26,592 nucleotides of DNA from a virus. The position numbers and the translations under genes were made by a program. A model generated the notes under the pieces. It was given only the letters and a program-made list of their open reading frames with translations, was not told the origin of the DNA and did no database searches. The stretch is taken from positions 1 to 26,592 of the IMG/VR virus record IMGVR_UViG_3300005336_000047. One strand, 5' to 3'. This document shows, piece after piece, positions 21,855 to 26,592 of this stretch (positions are counted from its first letter, which is position 1; each line of letters begins with the position of its first letter).

Positions 21855-22035
21855 AGAGGAAGCCCGCGTTTGTTTGTTTTAAGGTGGAGAAGAAAGTGAG
21901 GTGTACTACAGATGAAAAGTTCGCTTCAGCGGGCTTATCCTAAAGGAACCCGTATTTCAGGGTTCAAGGAACTAAGCTTCTCCGGGCTGCGAGGCTACCG
22001 GCGAGCTTCCTTCCAGGTGATAGGTTCCTTCTGAG
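21855..22035 (-). ncRNA. Candidate structured noncoding element upstream of the packaging genes
   Basis: The 267-base gap 21833-22099 has no convincing gene. Stems seen: AAGCCCGC (21936-21929) with GCGGGCTT (21867-21860); GAACCC/GGGTTC (21946-21965); AAGGAAC (22030-22024) with GTTCCTT at either 21972-21966 or 21949-21943, two exclusive options; and a nested AAGCT/AGCTT pair at 21974-21978 with 22004-22008. The exclusive pairings resemble a switch. The location just ahead of the terminase genes also fits a packaging (cos/pac) region. An A/T-rich stretch (about 22040-22095) may hold a promoter, but no clear one was found. Confidence 0.45.
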
Positions 22036-22099
22036 CAAGACTCTATAGAATAAAGTTTGAAAACACAAGCACTTTTATGTTCTAGTATTTTATTGTCCG

Positions 22100-22450
22100 C
22101 TACTGATCCTTAGACTTATCTGCTGGGGATTTAAGTTCAATTTCCACAAAGCTTTTGCCATATGCATCTAAAGGTATTTTAAGTTTCTGTCTGGGTGCAA
22201 TGTCCTGTGGCTCCCAGGTTTTATCATATTGGTCATATCCCTTCGGAGTCCATAATCTAGTTTTAACTCGTAATTGGACCTTTCTTTTTACTTCATCTTG
22301 GATGTGCTGGGTGATGGCGGCTTCTAGGTTGTTATAGAACTTCGTCGTGGGGTAGATACCAAGGTCGCCGGGATTGTCCAGCATCTCGCTAGTGTGTTTG
22401 ACGATTAAAGTTCTGAGCCAATCATCACTCGGCTGTGGGGTGTTAGACAT
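22100..22450 (-). CDS. Hypothetical protein
   Basis: 116 residues. ATG 22450 is chosen because GGAG lies seven bases upstream; an in-frame ATG at 22465 has no ribosome site. Helical start (WLRTLIVKHTSEMLDNPGDL), middle EAAITQHIQDEVKRKVQLRV, then RLWTPKGYDQYDKTW and a Lys/Glu-rich end. No family is recognised. It is the last of the overlapping small-gene run before the noncoding stretch. Confidence 0.5.
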   Translation of the reverse strand: MSNTPQPSDDWLRTLIVKHTSEMLDNPGDLGIYPTTKFYNNLEAAITQHIQDEVKRKVQLRVKTRLWTPKGYDQYDKTWEPQDIAPRQKLKIPLDAYGKSFVEIELKSPADKSKDQ

Positions 22451-22550
22451 TACTTGGCTCCACATCTAATGAACCGCACCAGTAACAGTCCATATTAGGG
22501 TGTCTGCTGGGGTTAACTCTGCCGCAAGCATTACAGATTATTCTAGTCAT
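22443..22550 (-). CDS. Zinc-ribbon microprotein (35 aa)
   Basis: A 35-codon frame from ATG 22550 with two Cys pairs: IICNACGRVNPSRHPNMDC then YWCG (CxxC and CxxC). It overlaps the genes on both sides by eight bases, the same overlap style as its neighbours, which argues for translation. A free-standing zinc ribbon of this size may act as a DNA- or RNA-binding or protein-binding adaptor; nothing more can be said. Confidence 0.7.
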   Translation of the reverse strand: MTRIICNACGRVNPSRHPNMDCYWCGSLDVEPSNV

Positions 22551-22653
22551 TGTTTTGCTCCTCGCTTTTATTGTAAGCTTGGTCAATTAGCTTCAGGTAT
22601 TTCTTAGCGTAGTTTTCGGGTAGGCCGAGCCAGCGGCGAATCTTCTCAATCAT
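22543..22653 (-). CDS. Microprotein (36 aa), function unknown
   Basis: A 36-codon frame from ATG 22653, overlapping the neighbouring frames by eight bases at both ends. The sequence is helical and charged (MIEKIRRWLGLPENYAKKYL). No Cys pairs. A GGAG sits ten bases upstream. Conserved overlap spacing is the main support. Confidence 0.55.
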   Translation of the reverse strand: MIEKIRRWLGLPENYAKKYLKLIDQAYNKSEEQNND

Positions 22654-22759
22654 CTTTACCTGTCTCCTTGTTAGATTGGGCGTGGGCTTTACAGTAAAGC
22701 AAAATCCCCGGCCAGTAGTTTATGCAGCCACAGGGATAACAGTTTGACGGTCTAATCAT
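22646..22759 (-). CDS. Cys-rich microprotein (37 aa)
   Basis: A 37-codon frame from ATG 22759 that overlaps the upstream stop by eight bases. Cys cluster CYPCGC followed by INYWPGILLYC and KAH suggests a small metal-binding fold. Function is unknown. Confidence 0.6.
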   Translation of the reverse strand: MIRPSNCYPCGCINYWPGILLYCKAHAQSNKETGKDD

Positions 22760-23093
22760 CTTCGCTTCCTTCCTGAGATGTAGGGGCGGCTTCAATAGGT
22801 TTTTCTTTATATGCTTGACGCCAGCTTTTCTTACGCAATCTCCACAGCTTAACTAGCTTGGCCGGGATAATGATGTGCGGTAATCCCCACCACCTGCTTT
22901 GATTTGAATTAAGCCGTCCGGTTAGAAACGCACAGTCGTAATATTCCCAGCCGCCAGGCATCCACTTAGGATAGCTTTGCCAGCCGCTATGCAGGGGAAA
23001 ATGAAATCCAATAAACCTAGAGCCTTGCTTATCTCCGAAATAAATAGTAAAGTCCCGCCAACTCAATTCATCGTCTCTCTTAATTCGTATCAT
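22752..23093 (-). CDS. Hypothetical protein, Trp-rich
   Basis: 113 residues. ATG 23093 (MIRIKRDDELSWRDFTIYFG) is preferred over the TTG at 23141: GAGG lies eight bases upstream and it shares ATGA with the previous stop. Trp/Tyr/Phe-rich text (HSGWQSYPKWMPGGWEYYD), then LVKLWRLRKKSWRQAYKEKP and an acidic end. No family is recognised. Confidence 0.5.
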   Translation of the reverse strand: MIRIKRDDELSWRDFTIYFGDKQGSRFIGFHFPLHSGWQSYPKWMPGGWEYYDCAFLTGRLNSNQSRWWGLPHIIIPAKLVKLWRLRKKSWRQAYKEKPIEAAPTSQEGSEDD

Positions 23094-23377
23094 TTCTTCA
23101 ACCTCTTTATCTCGGCATTCCTGAATCTTACATCGATACAATGATTCGTGTGACTGGCGTGACGTTGATGAACTTGTGTTGGTAGCCCCTCCAATAGCTC
23201 TATCTGGGCTTCGGTATTACTGGCTGATATGAGGGCTTCTGCGAACTCCATGATTTCAACTTTTAATTTTTCGGGGTCGGCGGTTTTAAGCTTCATTTCG
23301 TTTAAGCTCGCCCCTACTAGTCTTTCAAACTGCTGTATAGGCGTTTCGCCATTTGACTGCTGGTTATCGGTACTCAC
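23090..23377 (-). CDS. Hypothetical helical protein
   Basis: 95 residues from GTG 23377, with GGAG eight bases upstream. Start MSTDNQQSNGETPIQQFERL, then a helical core (VEIMEFAEALISASNTEAQI, ELLEGLPTQVHQRHASHTNH). No family is recognised. It overlaps its neighbours by four bases on both sides. Confidence 0.5.
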   Translation of the reverse strand: MSTDNQQSNGETPIQQFERLVGASLNEMKLKTADPEKLKVEIMEFAEALISASNTEAQIELLEGLPTQVHQRHASHTNHCIDVRFRNAEIKRLKK

Positions 23378-23670
23378 GACTCAATCTCCTTAGCTTGTTT
23401 ATCTAATTCGTCCAGAATTTCATCAATATATTCATCGGTGGCGTTATCGTAATCGTGGCTATTGCCAGCTCTGTGAGCTTTTAAGAGAGCTTCCTTGCGG
23501 TCTTTGATGGATTGTTGGGCGAATAGGGCAAGTAATTTATCAATCTGTGATTTAGAAAGAACCACCCGGCCATACTCGTAGCTCCAGTCTCTAAGGTCGC
23601 CATCCTTATCAATATCAGAGACATCAAAACCAAGTTCTTCTATTAGCTTATTCCGCAATTTATCTTCCAT
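23374..23670 (-). CDS. Hypothetical acidic helical protein
   Basis: 98 residues from ATG 23670, overlapping the upstream gene by 11 bases. Helical segments (EDKLRNKLIEELGFDVSDID, SQIDKLLALFAQQSIKDRKE) and a tail NATDEYIDEILDELDKQ. The layout recalls small phage proteins of unknown role. No motif is assignable. Confidence 0.5.
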   Translation of the reverse strand: MEDKLRNKLIEELGFDVSDIDKDGDLRDWSYEYGRVVLSKSQIDKLLALFAQQSIKDRKEALLKAHRAGNSHDYDNATDEYIDEILDELDKQAKEIES

Positions 23671-23956
23671 CTTTGGTGTCCTTTGTGGGGCAGACCAAGT
23701 GCTTCACTTTGCCGCCTTTTTTCAATTCATAGCCGTAATCTTCAAACGGCCACAGATTTATTAGCCCCTTGCATTTAGTACACTTTTTGGGGGCGGCACG
23801 TTTCTTCATCTGAGACTTCCAAAATGCTACATTTCCCTCAGTTTTTCTAAGTTCTTTGCCCAGATTCTCGATGTCGTCTCGTAGTTTTCCAGTAAGATCG
23901 TTAACTTGCTCCTTTGTTAAGCCCCCTCGCTTAAACAGTGTAAGTGTAATATTCAT
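23660..23956 (-). CDS. Hypothetical coiled-coil protein with Cys motif
   Basis: 98 residues from ATG 23956 with GGAGG eight bases upstream. Helical N-terminal half (LTKEQVNDLTGKLRDDIENL, GKELRKTEGNVAFWKSQMKK), then CTKCKGLINLWPFEDY and a final VCPTKD, three Cys that may bind zinc with help from another residue. No family is recognised. Confidence 0.5.
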   Translation of the reverse strand: MNITLTLFKRGGLTKEQVNDLTGKLRDDIENLGKELRKTEGNVAFWKSQMKKRAAPKKCTKCKGLINLWPFEDYGYELKKGGKVKHLVCPTKDTKDGR

Positions 23957-23986
23957 CGTTCAATCCTCCATTCAGGGTTTAAGGGG

Positions 23987-24082
23987 TTATAGGTATTGAG
24001 GGTCATAGGCTATTCCTTTCATGATTTCGATTGCGACTTGGGGGACGATGGCATTGCCGAGGCTTTTGAGCCTTCTTTCCAC
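23987..24082 (-). pseudogene. Relic of a DNA cytosine-5 methyltransferase C-terminus
   Basis: The frame GTG 24082 to TAA 23987 reads VERRLKSLGNAIVPQVAIEI then MKGIAYDPQYL. The segment RLKSLGNAIVPQVA with a following helix is the conserved C-terminal motif (motif X region) of C5 methyltransferases. The in-frame stop just upstream and the absence of motifs I and IV (PC) nearby show that the rest is missing. It overlaps a 48-residue gene in another frame. It is either a degraded gene end or recombination debris; a translated 31-residue peptide is possible but not supported. Confidence 0.6.
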
Positions 24083-24165
24083 TCCTTCTTAATCTCGTCC
24101 GATAATTCTAAATATTCAAATATCCAGTTCGGCATTTCGCCGACTATGCTTTTTAAATCACTCAT
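24019..24165 (-). CDS. Microprotein (48 aa), partly overlapping the methyltransferase relic
   Basis: 48 codons from ATG 24165 with GGAG nine bases upstream, overlapping the previous gene by eight bases. The first half (SDLKSIVGEMPNWIFEYLEL, SDEIKKEWKEG) is acidic and helical. The last half is low-complexity (SKASAMPSSPKSQSKS) and lies out of frame over the methyltransferase remnant, so it looks like a gene whose 3' end was replaced by foreign DNA. Confidence 0.5.
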   Translation of the reverse strand: MSDLKSIVGEMPNWIFEYLELSDEIKKEWKEGSKASAMPSSPKSQSKS

Positions 24166-24475
24166 TCGTATTTTCTCCTCTAATAACTTGATGGGCGGTT
24201 TTAATGGCGTCTGTCACGCTGGATGGAATCCAAGTACTGTCAGATTGAGTGACCATAATATAATCCAGAACCGCCTCCACGCAGTCTTTTATGGCCTCGG
24301 CCTGGGCTTTTGATACCCCACATAAGCGTGCTTTCACAATGTGTAAGTCTTCAATGTTTAGGCGAACTACCTCCCATTTCTTAGACTCTATGGGGATGAT
24401 AAGCTTTTCTTCGACCGCATCGGGGTGCGGGCCTATCGCTTTCCACTTCTTACCATTTTCATCTATGTAAATCAT
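24158..24475 (-). CDS. Hypothetical protein
   Basis: 105 residues from ATG 24475, sharing ATGA with the upstream stop. Beta-rich start (MIYIDENGKKWKAIGPHPDA), helices in the second half (KAQAEAIKDCVEAVLDYIMV, VTDAIKTAHQVIRG). No family is recognised. Confidence 0.5.
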   Translation of the reverse strand: MIYIDENGKKWKAIGPHPDAVEEKLIIPIESKKWEVVRLNIEDLHIVKARLCGVSKAQAEAIKDCVEAVLDYIMVTQSDSTWIPSSVTDAIKTAHQVIRGENTNE

Positions 24476-24615
24476 GATTCCTCCTCTATTAATTCAACTT
24501 CGACTTCAACGCCTTCCAGCGCGGCTTGACCGCCTTTTTGGGCTAGTTCATCTAATTTAGTAAGTAGGTCATCGCGGAATTCTGATTGGACGGGGAATTG
24601 TTCGTAATTGGTCAT
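24472..24615 (-). CDS. Acidic microprotein (47 aa)
   Basis: 47 codons from ATG 24615, preceded by GGGAGGTGAT, one of the best ribosome sites in the window, with ATGA overlaps on both sides. Sequence MTNYEQFPVQSEFRDDLLTK then LDELAQKGGQAALEGVEVEV, ending in acidic residues. Function is unknown. Confidence 0.65.
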   Translation of the reverse strand: MTNYEQFPVQSEFRDDLLTKLDELAQKGGQAALEGVEVEVELIEEES

Positions 24616-24827
24616 ATCACCTCCCACTTATAGCTCTTATGAGGTTCACGGATTATTTGCTCTGGCTTGTGGGCTTCCAGCGGGATTGAGTTATCCAGCC
24701 AGACTGAGTTCTTCGTCCGCTCGATTAGTTTCTGGTTAATCGGGTCGGCGTAGCGTTTCCAGTCCATCACCTCTTTGGGGACGACAAGTGCCGGCGCCCA
24801 GGCTTTCTTAGCTGCTTTGAATTTCAT
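24612..24827 (-). CDS. Hypothetical protein
   Basis: 71 residues from ATG 24827, overlapping the KGG-type gene by 20 bases. Sequence MKFKAAKKAWAPALVVPKEV with DPINQKLIERTKNSVWLDNS. No family is recognised. Confidence 0.45.
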   Translation of the reverse strand: MKFKAAKKAWAPALVVPKEVMDWKRYADPINQKLIERTKNSVWLDNSIPLEAHKPEQIIREPHKSYKWEVI

Positions 24828-24996
24828 GCTTCCTGCCTTTCACCGAACCGCCTTTGCGCCCGGCTGCCCGGCGGGCTTCCGGTGGCATGTTTTTAAAATT
24901 AGTCGGGCTTGATTGGCCGCCTTTCTTGACTAAGGCGTAGAAGCGTTCTGGGTCGCTGAGTTTCAAGGCGGCTAAGCCTTTGGGTTTATCGGTCAT
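24808..24996 (-). CDS. Short KGG-type basic protein
   Basis: 62 residues from ATG 24996, overlapping the HNH gene stop by four bases. It holds the Gly-rich repeats seen in KGG-domain small proteins (FYALVKKGGQSS, RRAAGRKGGSVKG). These proteins are often basic and common in phages; their role is unknown. A second, longer relative lies at 25819-26067. Confidence 0.6.
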   Translation of the reverse strand: MTDKPKGLAALKLSDPERFYALVKKGGQSSPTNFKNMPPEARRAAGRKGGSVKGRKHEIQSS

Positions 24997-25388
24997 TCTA
25001 AATTCCTCGCTTGTTCTAGGGTTAATTCACCCGATTTAATTCTGTTAAGAAATGCCACGCGCTCCAGCCAGTCAACCTTTGTGGGGGTAATGGATCGTCT
25101 ATAAACCAGATCGTAGTGTTCCTGAGCCCAGGTACCAGTGATGAACTTTGAAAATTGCCTAGGATAATCGTGGAAGTACCGGTGGTGTGCGAAGCAGAGG
25201 CAAAAGGCATTCCGTAAATCCGTACGTGTAGCTGATCGGCCTCTGGTAACAATGTGCGCGGCCTGTAATTGGGCAGAACACCGCCGCTCGTCGAAGCCTT
25301 CGGCTTCACAGTAACCCTGACTTCTGATGATTTCTGAGAATAGGTCATCGGCTTTTCCTGCTCCACCCTTACGCTTTTTTACCGGCAT
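24993..25388 (-). CDS. HNH-type endonuclease
   Basis: 131 residues from ATG 25388. The pattern GYCEAEGFDERRCSAQLQAA then HIVTRGRSATRTDLRNAFCL and CFAHHRYFHDYP carries the Cys pairs, the AH catalytic His, the central Asn and the final His of the HNH fold. The length suits small phage HNH or NinG-like recombination nucleases. It could act in DNA replication or recombination, or at packaging; being far from the terminase, a replication role is more likely. Neighbours are small unknown genes. Confidence 0.8.
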   Translation of the reverse strand: MPVKKRKGGAGKADDLFSEIIRSQGYCEAEGFDERRCSAQLQAAHIVTRGRSATRTDLRNAFCLCFAHHRYFHDYPRQFSKFITGTWAQEHYDLVYRRSITPTKVDWLERVAFLNRIKSGELTLEQARNLE

Positions 25389-25575
25389 TAGATTTCCTTG
25401 CTCTGTTCCGTATGTATTTCTGGCGTTCGGCCTCCGAGGGCTCGGCTAAGAGCTCATCTATCGGCTCGAGTATCTGTGAGGTAAATTCGCGGTCTTCTTC
25501 GACCATGTTCTCCAGCTTGACGAAAACCTTGTGTCCTATCCGGGAGAAGTAGAATAGCGGTTTGAGGTTACTCAT
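25369..25575 (-). CDS. Hypothetical protein
   Basis: 68 residues from ATG 25575, overlapping both neighbours (eight bases with the HTH gene, 20 with the HNH gene). Sequence MSNLKPLFYFSRIGHKVFVK, then an acidic middle (EEDREFTSQILEPIDELLAE) and a basic tail (RQKYIRNRARKSNAGKKA). No family is recognised. Confidence 0.45.
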   Translation of the reverse strand: MSNLKPLFYFSRIGHKVFVKLENMVEEDREFTSQILEPIDELLAEPSEAERQKYIRNRARKSNAGKKA

Positions 25576-25798
25576 TTGTATATTCCTTCTCTTCTAGCAA
25601 GATGTGGCGGAAAACTCCGGGTTTGACCCGCTGGGTGAGGATGTTATAGCCCTCAGCCCGAAGCTCGTAGACCCTGGCTCCATACCTAAAGCCAACATGT
25701 TCGTTCAGCTCATAGTTATAAGCCCCGTATTTACCCCTAGCTTTGAGGATTTTTAAGAGTCTTTGTTTTTGCGTCGGCCGTGTGTGTGCGGTCAACAT
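25568..25798 (-). CDS. Winged-helix/HTH-type DNA-binding protein
   Basis: 76 residues from ATG 25798 with an AGGAGGGT ribosome site. The text QKQRLLKILKARGKYGAYNY, ELNEHVGFRYGARVYELRAE, GYNILTQRV matches the small helix-turn-helix domain found in many phage proteins (HTH_39-like): three helices then a beta-wing. It probably binds DNA or a partner in the early region; whether it is a regulator is not known. Confidence 0.65.
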   Translation of the reverse strand: MLTAHTRPTQKQRLLKILKARGKYGAYNYELNEHVGFRYGARVYELRAEGYNILTQRVKPGVFRHILLEEKEYTNE

Positions 25799-25818
25799 TT
25801 TAACCCTCCTTTTAGAAC

Positions 25819-26067
25819 TTACTTATTAGCTAACTTCTTGGCGACGTGTAACGCCTTATGAGTCTCGCTCATCCGCCTGCGGACTTCTTCGGTTGGCCGC
25901 CACAACCCACCGATGCGACCGGCCGTAGAGGCGTGTCCCGCTATCGCAAATCCTTTCTTGACCTTAGCGGCTCCGCCCATCCTTCCAATCCGTCTATAAA
26001 AGTCTGAGCCGTATAGATTCTTATTTGTGGCCGCTGTCCGATAACCGCCCTTTGATGTGCCCGACAT
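25819..26067 (-). CDS. KGG-type Gly-rich small protein
   Basis: 82 residues from ATG 26067 with AAGGAGAT upstream. The segment SGTSKGGYRTAATNKNLYGS, DFYRRIGRMGG, then KKGFAIAGHASTAGRIGG repeats the pattern of KGG-domain proteins related to stress and con-10-like sequences. Basic, Gly-rich, probably flexible. Function is unknown. Confidence 0.65.
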   Translation of the reverse strand: MSGTSKGGYRTAATNKNLYGSDFYRRIGRMGGAAKVKKGFAIAGHASTAGRIGGLWRPTEEVRRRMSETHKALHVAKKLANK

Positions 26068-26077
26068 ATATATCTCC

Positions 26078-26326
26078 TTATTTATTGGCTAAAAAGCGTA
26101 AACTTTCCCAGGCTCCGCGTACCGCGATGACGACACAGGAAGCCAGGATACAAAACCGTGAGAACCCAGTCAGATGGGCGGGATTGATGTTCCCCCGCAC
26201 CATCAGGTAACAGGTGACTGCGACTACCACCAGGGCGGCCGATTCGATTAACCTATCGAGATTGTGCAGCACGGTCTTCGTCTCACCGTTGACCTGTGCT
26301 AAACCTTGTTTCACGTTATATCCCAT
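26078..26326 (-). CDS. Small membrane protein, possible holin
   Basis: 82 residues from ATG 26326. Two hydrophobic segments: SAALVVVAVTCYLMV (about 29-43) and FCILASCVVIAVRGAW (about 58-73), separated by a short polar loop, with charged ends. Two helices in such a small phage protein are typical of holins, but no endolysin gene is next to it in this window. A superinfection-exclusion or other membrane role is possible. Confidence 0.5.
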   Translation of the reverse strand: MGYNVKQGLAQVNGETKTVLHNLDRLIESAALVVVAVTCYLMVRGNINPAHLTGFSRFCILASCVVIAVRGAWESLRFLANK

Positions 26327-26347
26327 TTCTAAACTCCTTAAATTTAC

Positions 26348-26587
26348 TTAATAGGGCAGGTCGTCTAGTGATATGCCCTCCTTGAGTTGTTTTTCGCTTA
26401 ACTCCACCACCGGGTCTTCAATGACTTTCGGCTTCTTCGATTCGGCTATCATTTCTTTGCCGGACTCGGTCAAGTCCTTGATGGCTTTGTCTACTTCGTC
26501 CATAGTGATGTCGTCAATAGTCTTGCCGAGAACCGATGTGGCCCAGTTGTAGGCATCATCAGCTTCCCAGTTGTTCACGGCCCGCAT
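26348..26587 (-). CDS. Hypothetical protein with SSB-like acidic tip (possibly cut at the window edge)
   Basis: 79 residues from ATG 26587. The frame stays open to the edge, so this may be only the C-terminus of a longer protein. Helical text (TIDDITMDEVDKAIKDLTES) and an end EGISLDDLPY that resembles the DDDIPF-type tip of single-strand DNA-binding proteins, which recruits partner enzymes. No OB-fold is visible in the part seen. A replication or recombination role is a weak inference. Confidence 0.45.
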   Translation of the reverse strand: MRAVNNWEADDAYNWATSVLGKTIDDITMDEVDKAIKDLTESGKEMIAESKKPKVIEDPVVELSEKQLKEGISLDDLPY

Positions 26588-26592
26588 AGCTC

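Noticed and set aside
21966-22030. tRNA-like 7-bp closing stem
   Set aside because: No T-loop (TTCRANY), no anticodon arm of correct size and no D-arm; only the closing stem is similar.
1-26592. UGA recoding (as in some Patescibacteria)
   Set aside because: Many genes end in TGA with ATGA overlaps, and conserved glycines and tryptophans are encoded by normal codons.
1-26592. CRISPR array, integrase, transposase, attachment site
   Set aside because: No regularly spaced repeats, no DDE or tyrosine/serine recombinase motifs and no tRNA with a repeated end were found by reading; a prophage state cannot be judged from this window.

Overview
The window is a tightly packed stretch of a tailed-bacteriophage genome (a virus or prophage contig). 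Every gene I support lies on the minus strand, so transcription runs from 26592 towards 1. There is no rRNA, tRNA, integrase, CRISPR array or IS element. UGA serves as an ordinary stop (many ATGA start/stop overlaps), so recoded-UGA hosts are unlikely. The module order (terminase, portal, scaffold, an N4-gp56-like capsid protein, large internal proteins, a gp11-like adaptor, a nozzle-like protein, then fibre) points to a short-tailed, podovirus-like virion. The host cannot be fixed from the sequence. A secreted CAP-domain protein, a TagD-like cytidylyltransferase and consensus sigma-70-like promoters with AGGAG-type ribosome sites fit a bacterium, possibly Gram-positive or a Patescibacteria-type host, but this is a guess.

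In transcription order, 26587-21590 is an accessory or early block of very small overlapping genes. It includes two KGG-type proteins, an HTH protein, an HNH nuclease, a possible two-helix membrane protein, several zinc-ribbon microproteins of 35-48 codons, and a relic of a DNA cytosine methyltransferase. A structured noncoding stretch lies at about 21855-22035. The packaging module (21593-18663) starts with a small terminase subunit. The large terminase is then split into separate ATPase (20300-21199) and nuclease (18974-19630) genes, with a HAD phosphatase, a MazG-like protein and a zinc ribbon between them. A promoter and a second structured, GC-rich leader (about 18528-18636) precede the portal gene.

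Head genes run from 18452 to 12714: portal, two small proteins, scaffold-like protein, major capsid protein and five small ORFs. An unexpected sugar cassette follows (two glycosyltransferases, a cytidylyltransferase-like protein and a methyltransferase, 12710-10166). Next is a secreted CAP-domain gene with its own near-consensus promoter and an apparently leaderless start. The rest is virion: a Gln-rich coiled-coil protein, a 1539-residue presumptive internal or ejection protein with a very basic tail, the adaptor, a large nozzle-like protein with FN3-like segments, and the N-terminal part of a tail fibre cut by the window edge.

Control looks modular. A TATAATATAAGTAAT element without a clear -35 box recurs on the minus strand at module boundaries (18635, 3571, 756; a diverged copy at 9468). 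At three of these the promoter is followed by a short leader, a hairpin with a U-tract, and only then the ribosome site of the next gene, which is an attenuator-like layout.
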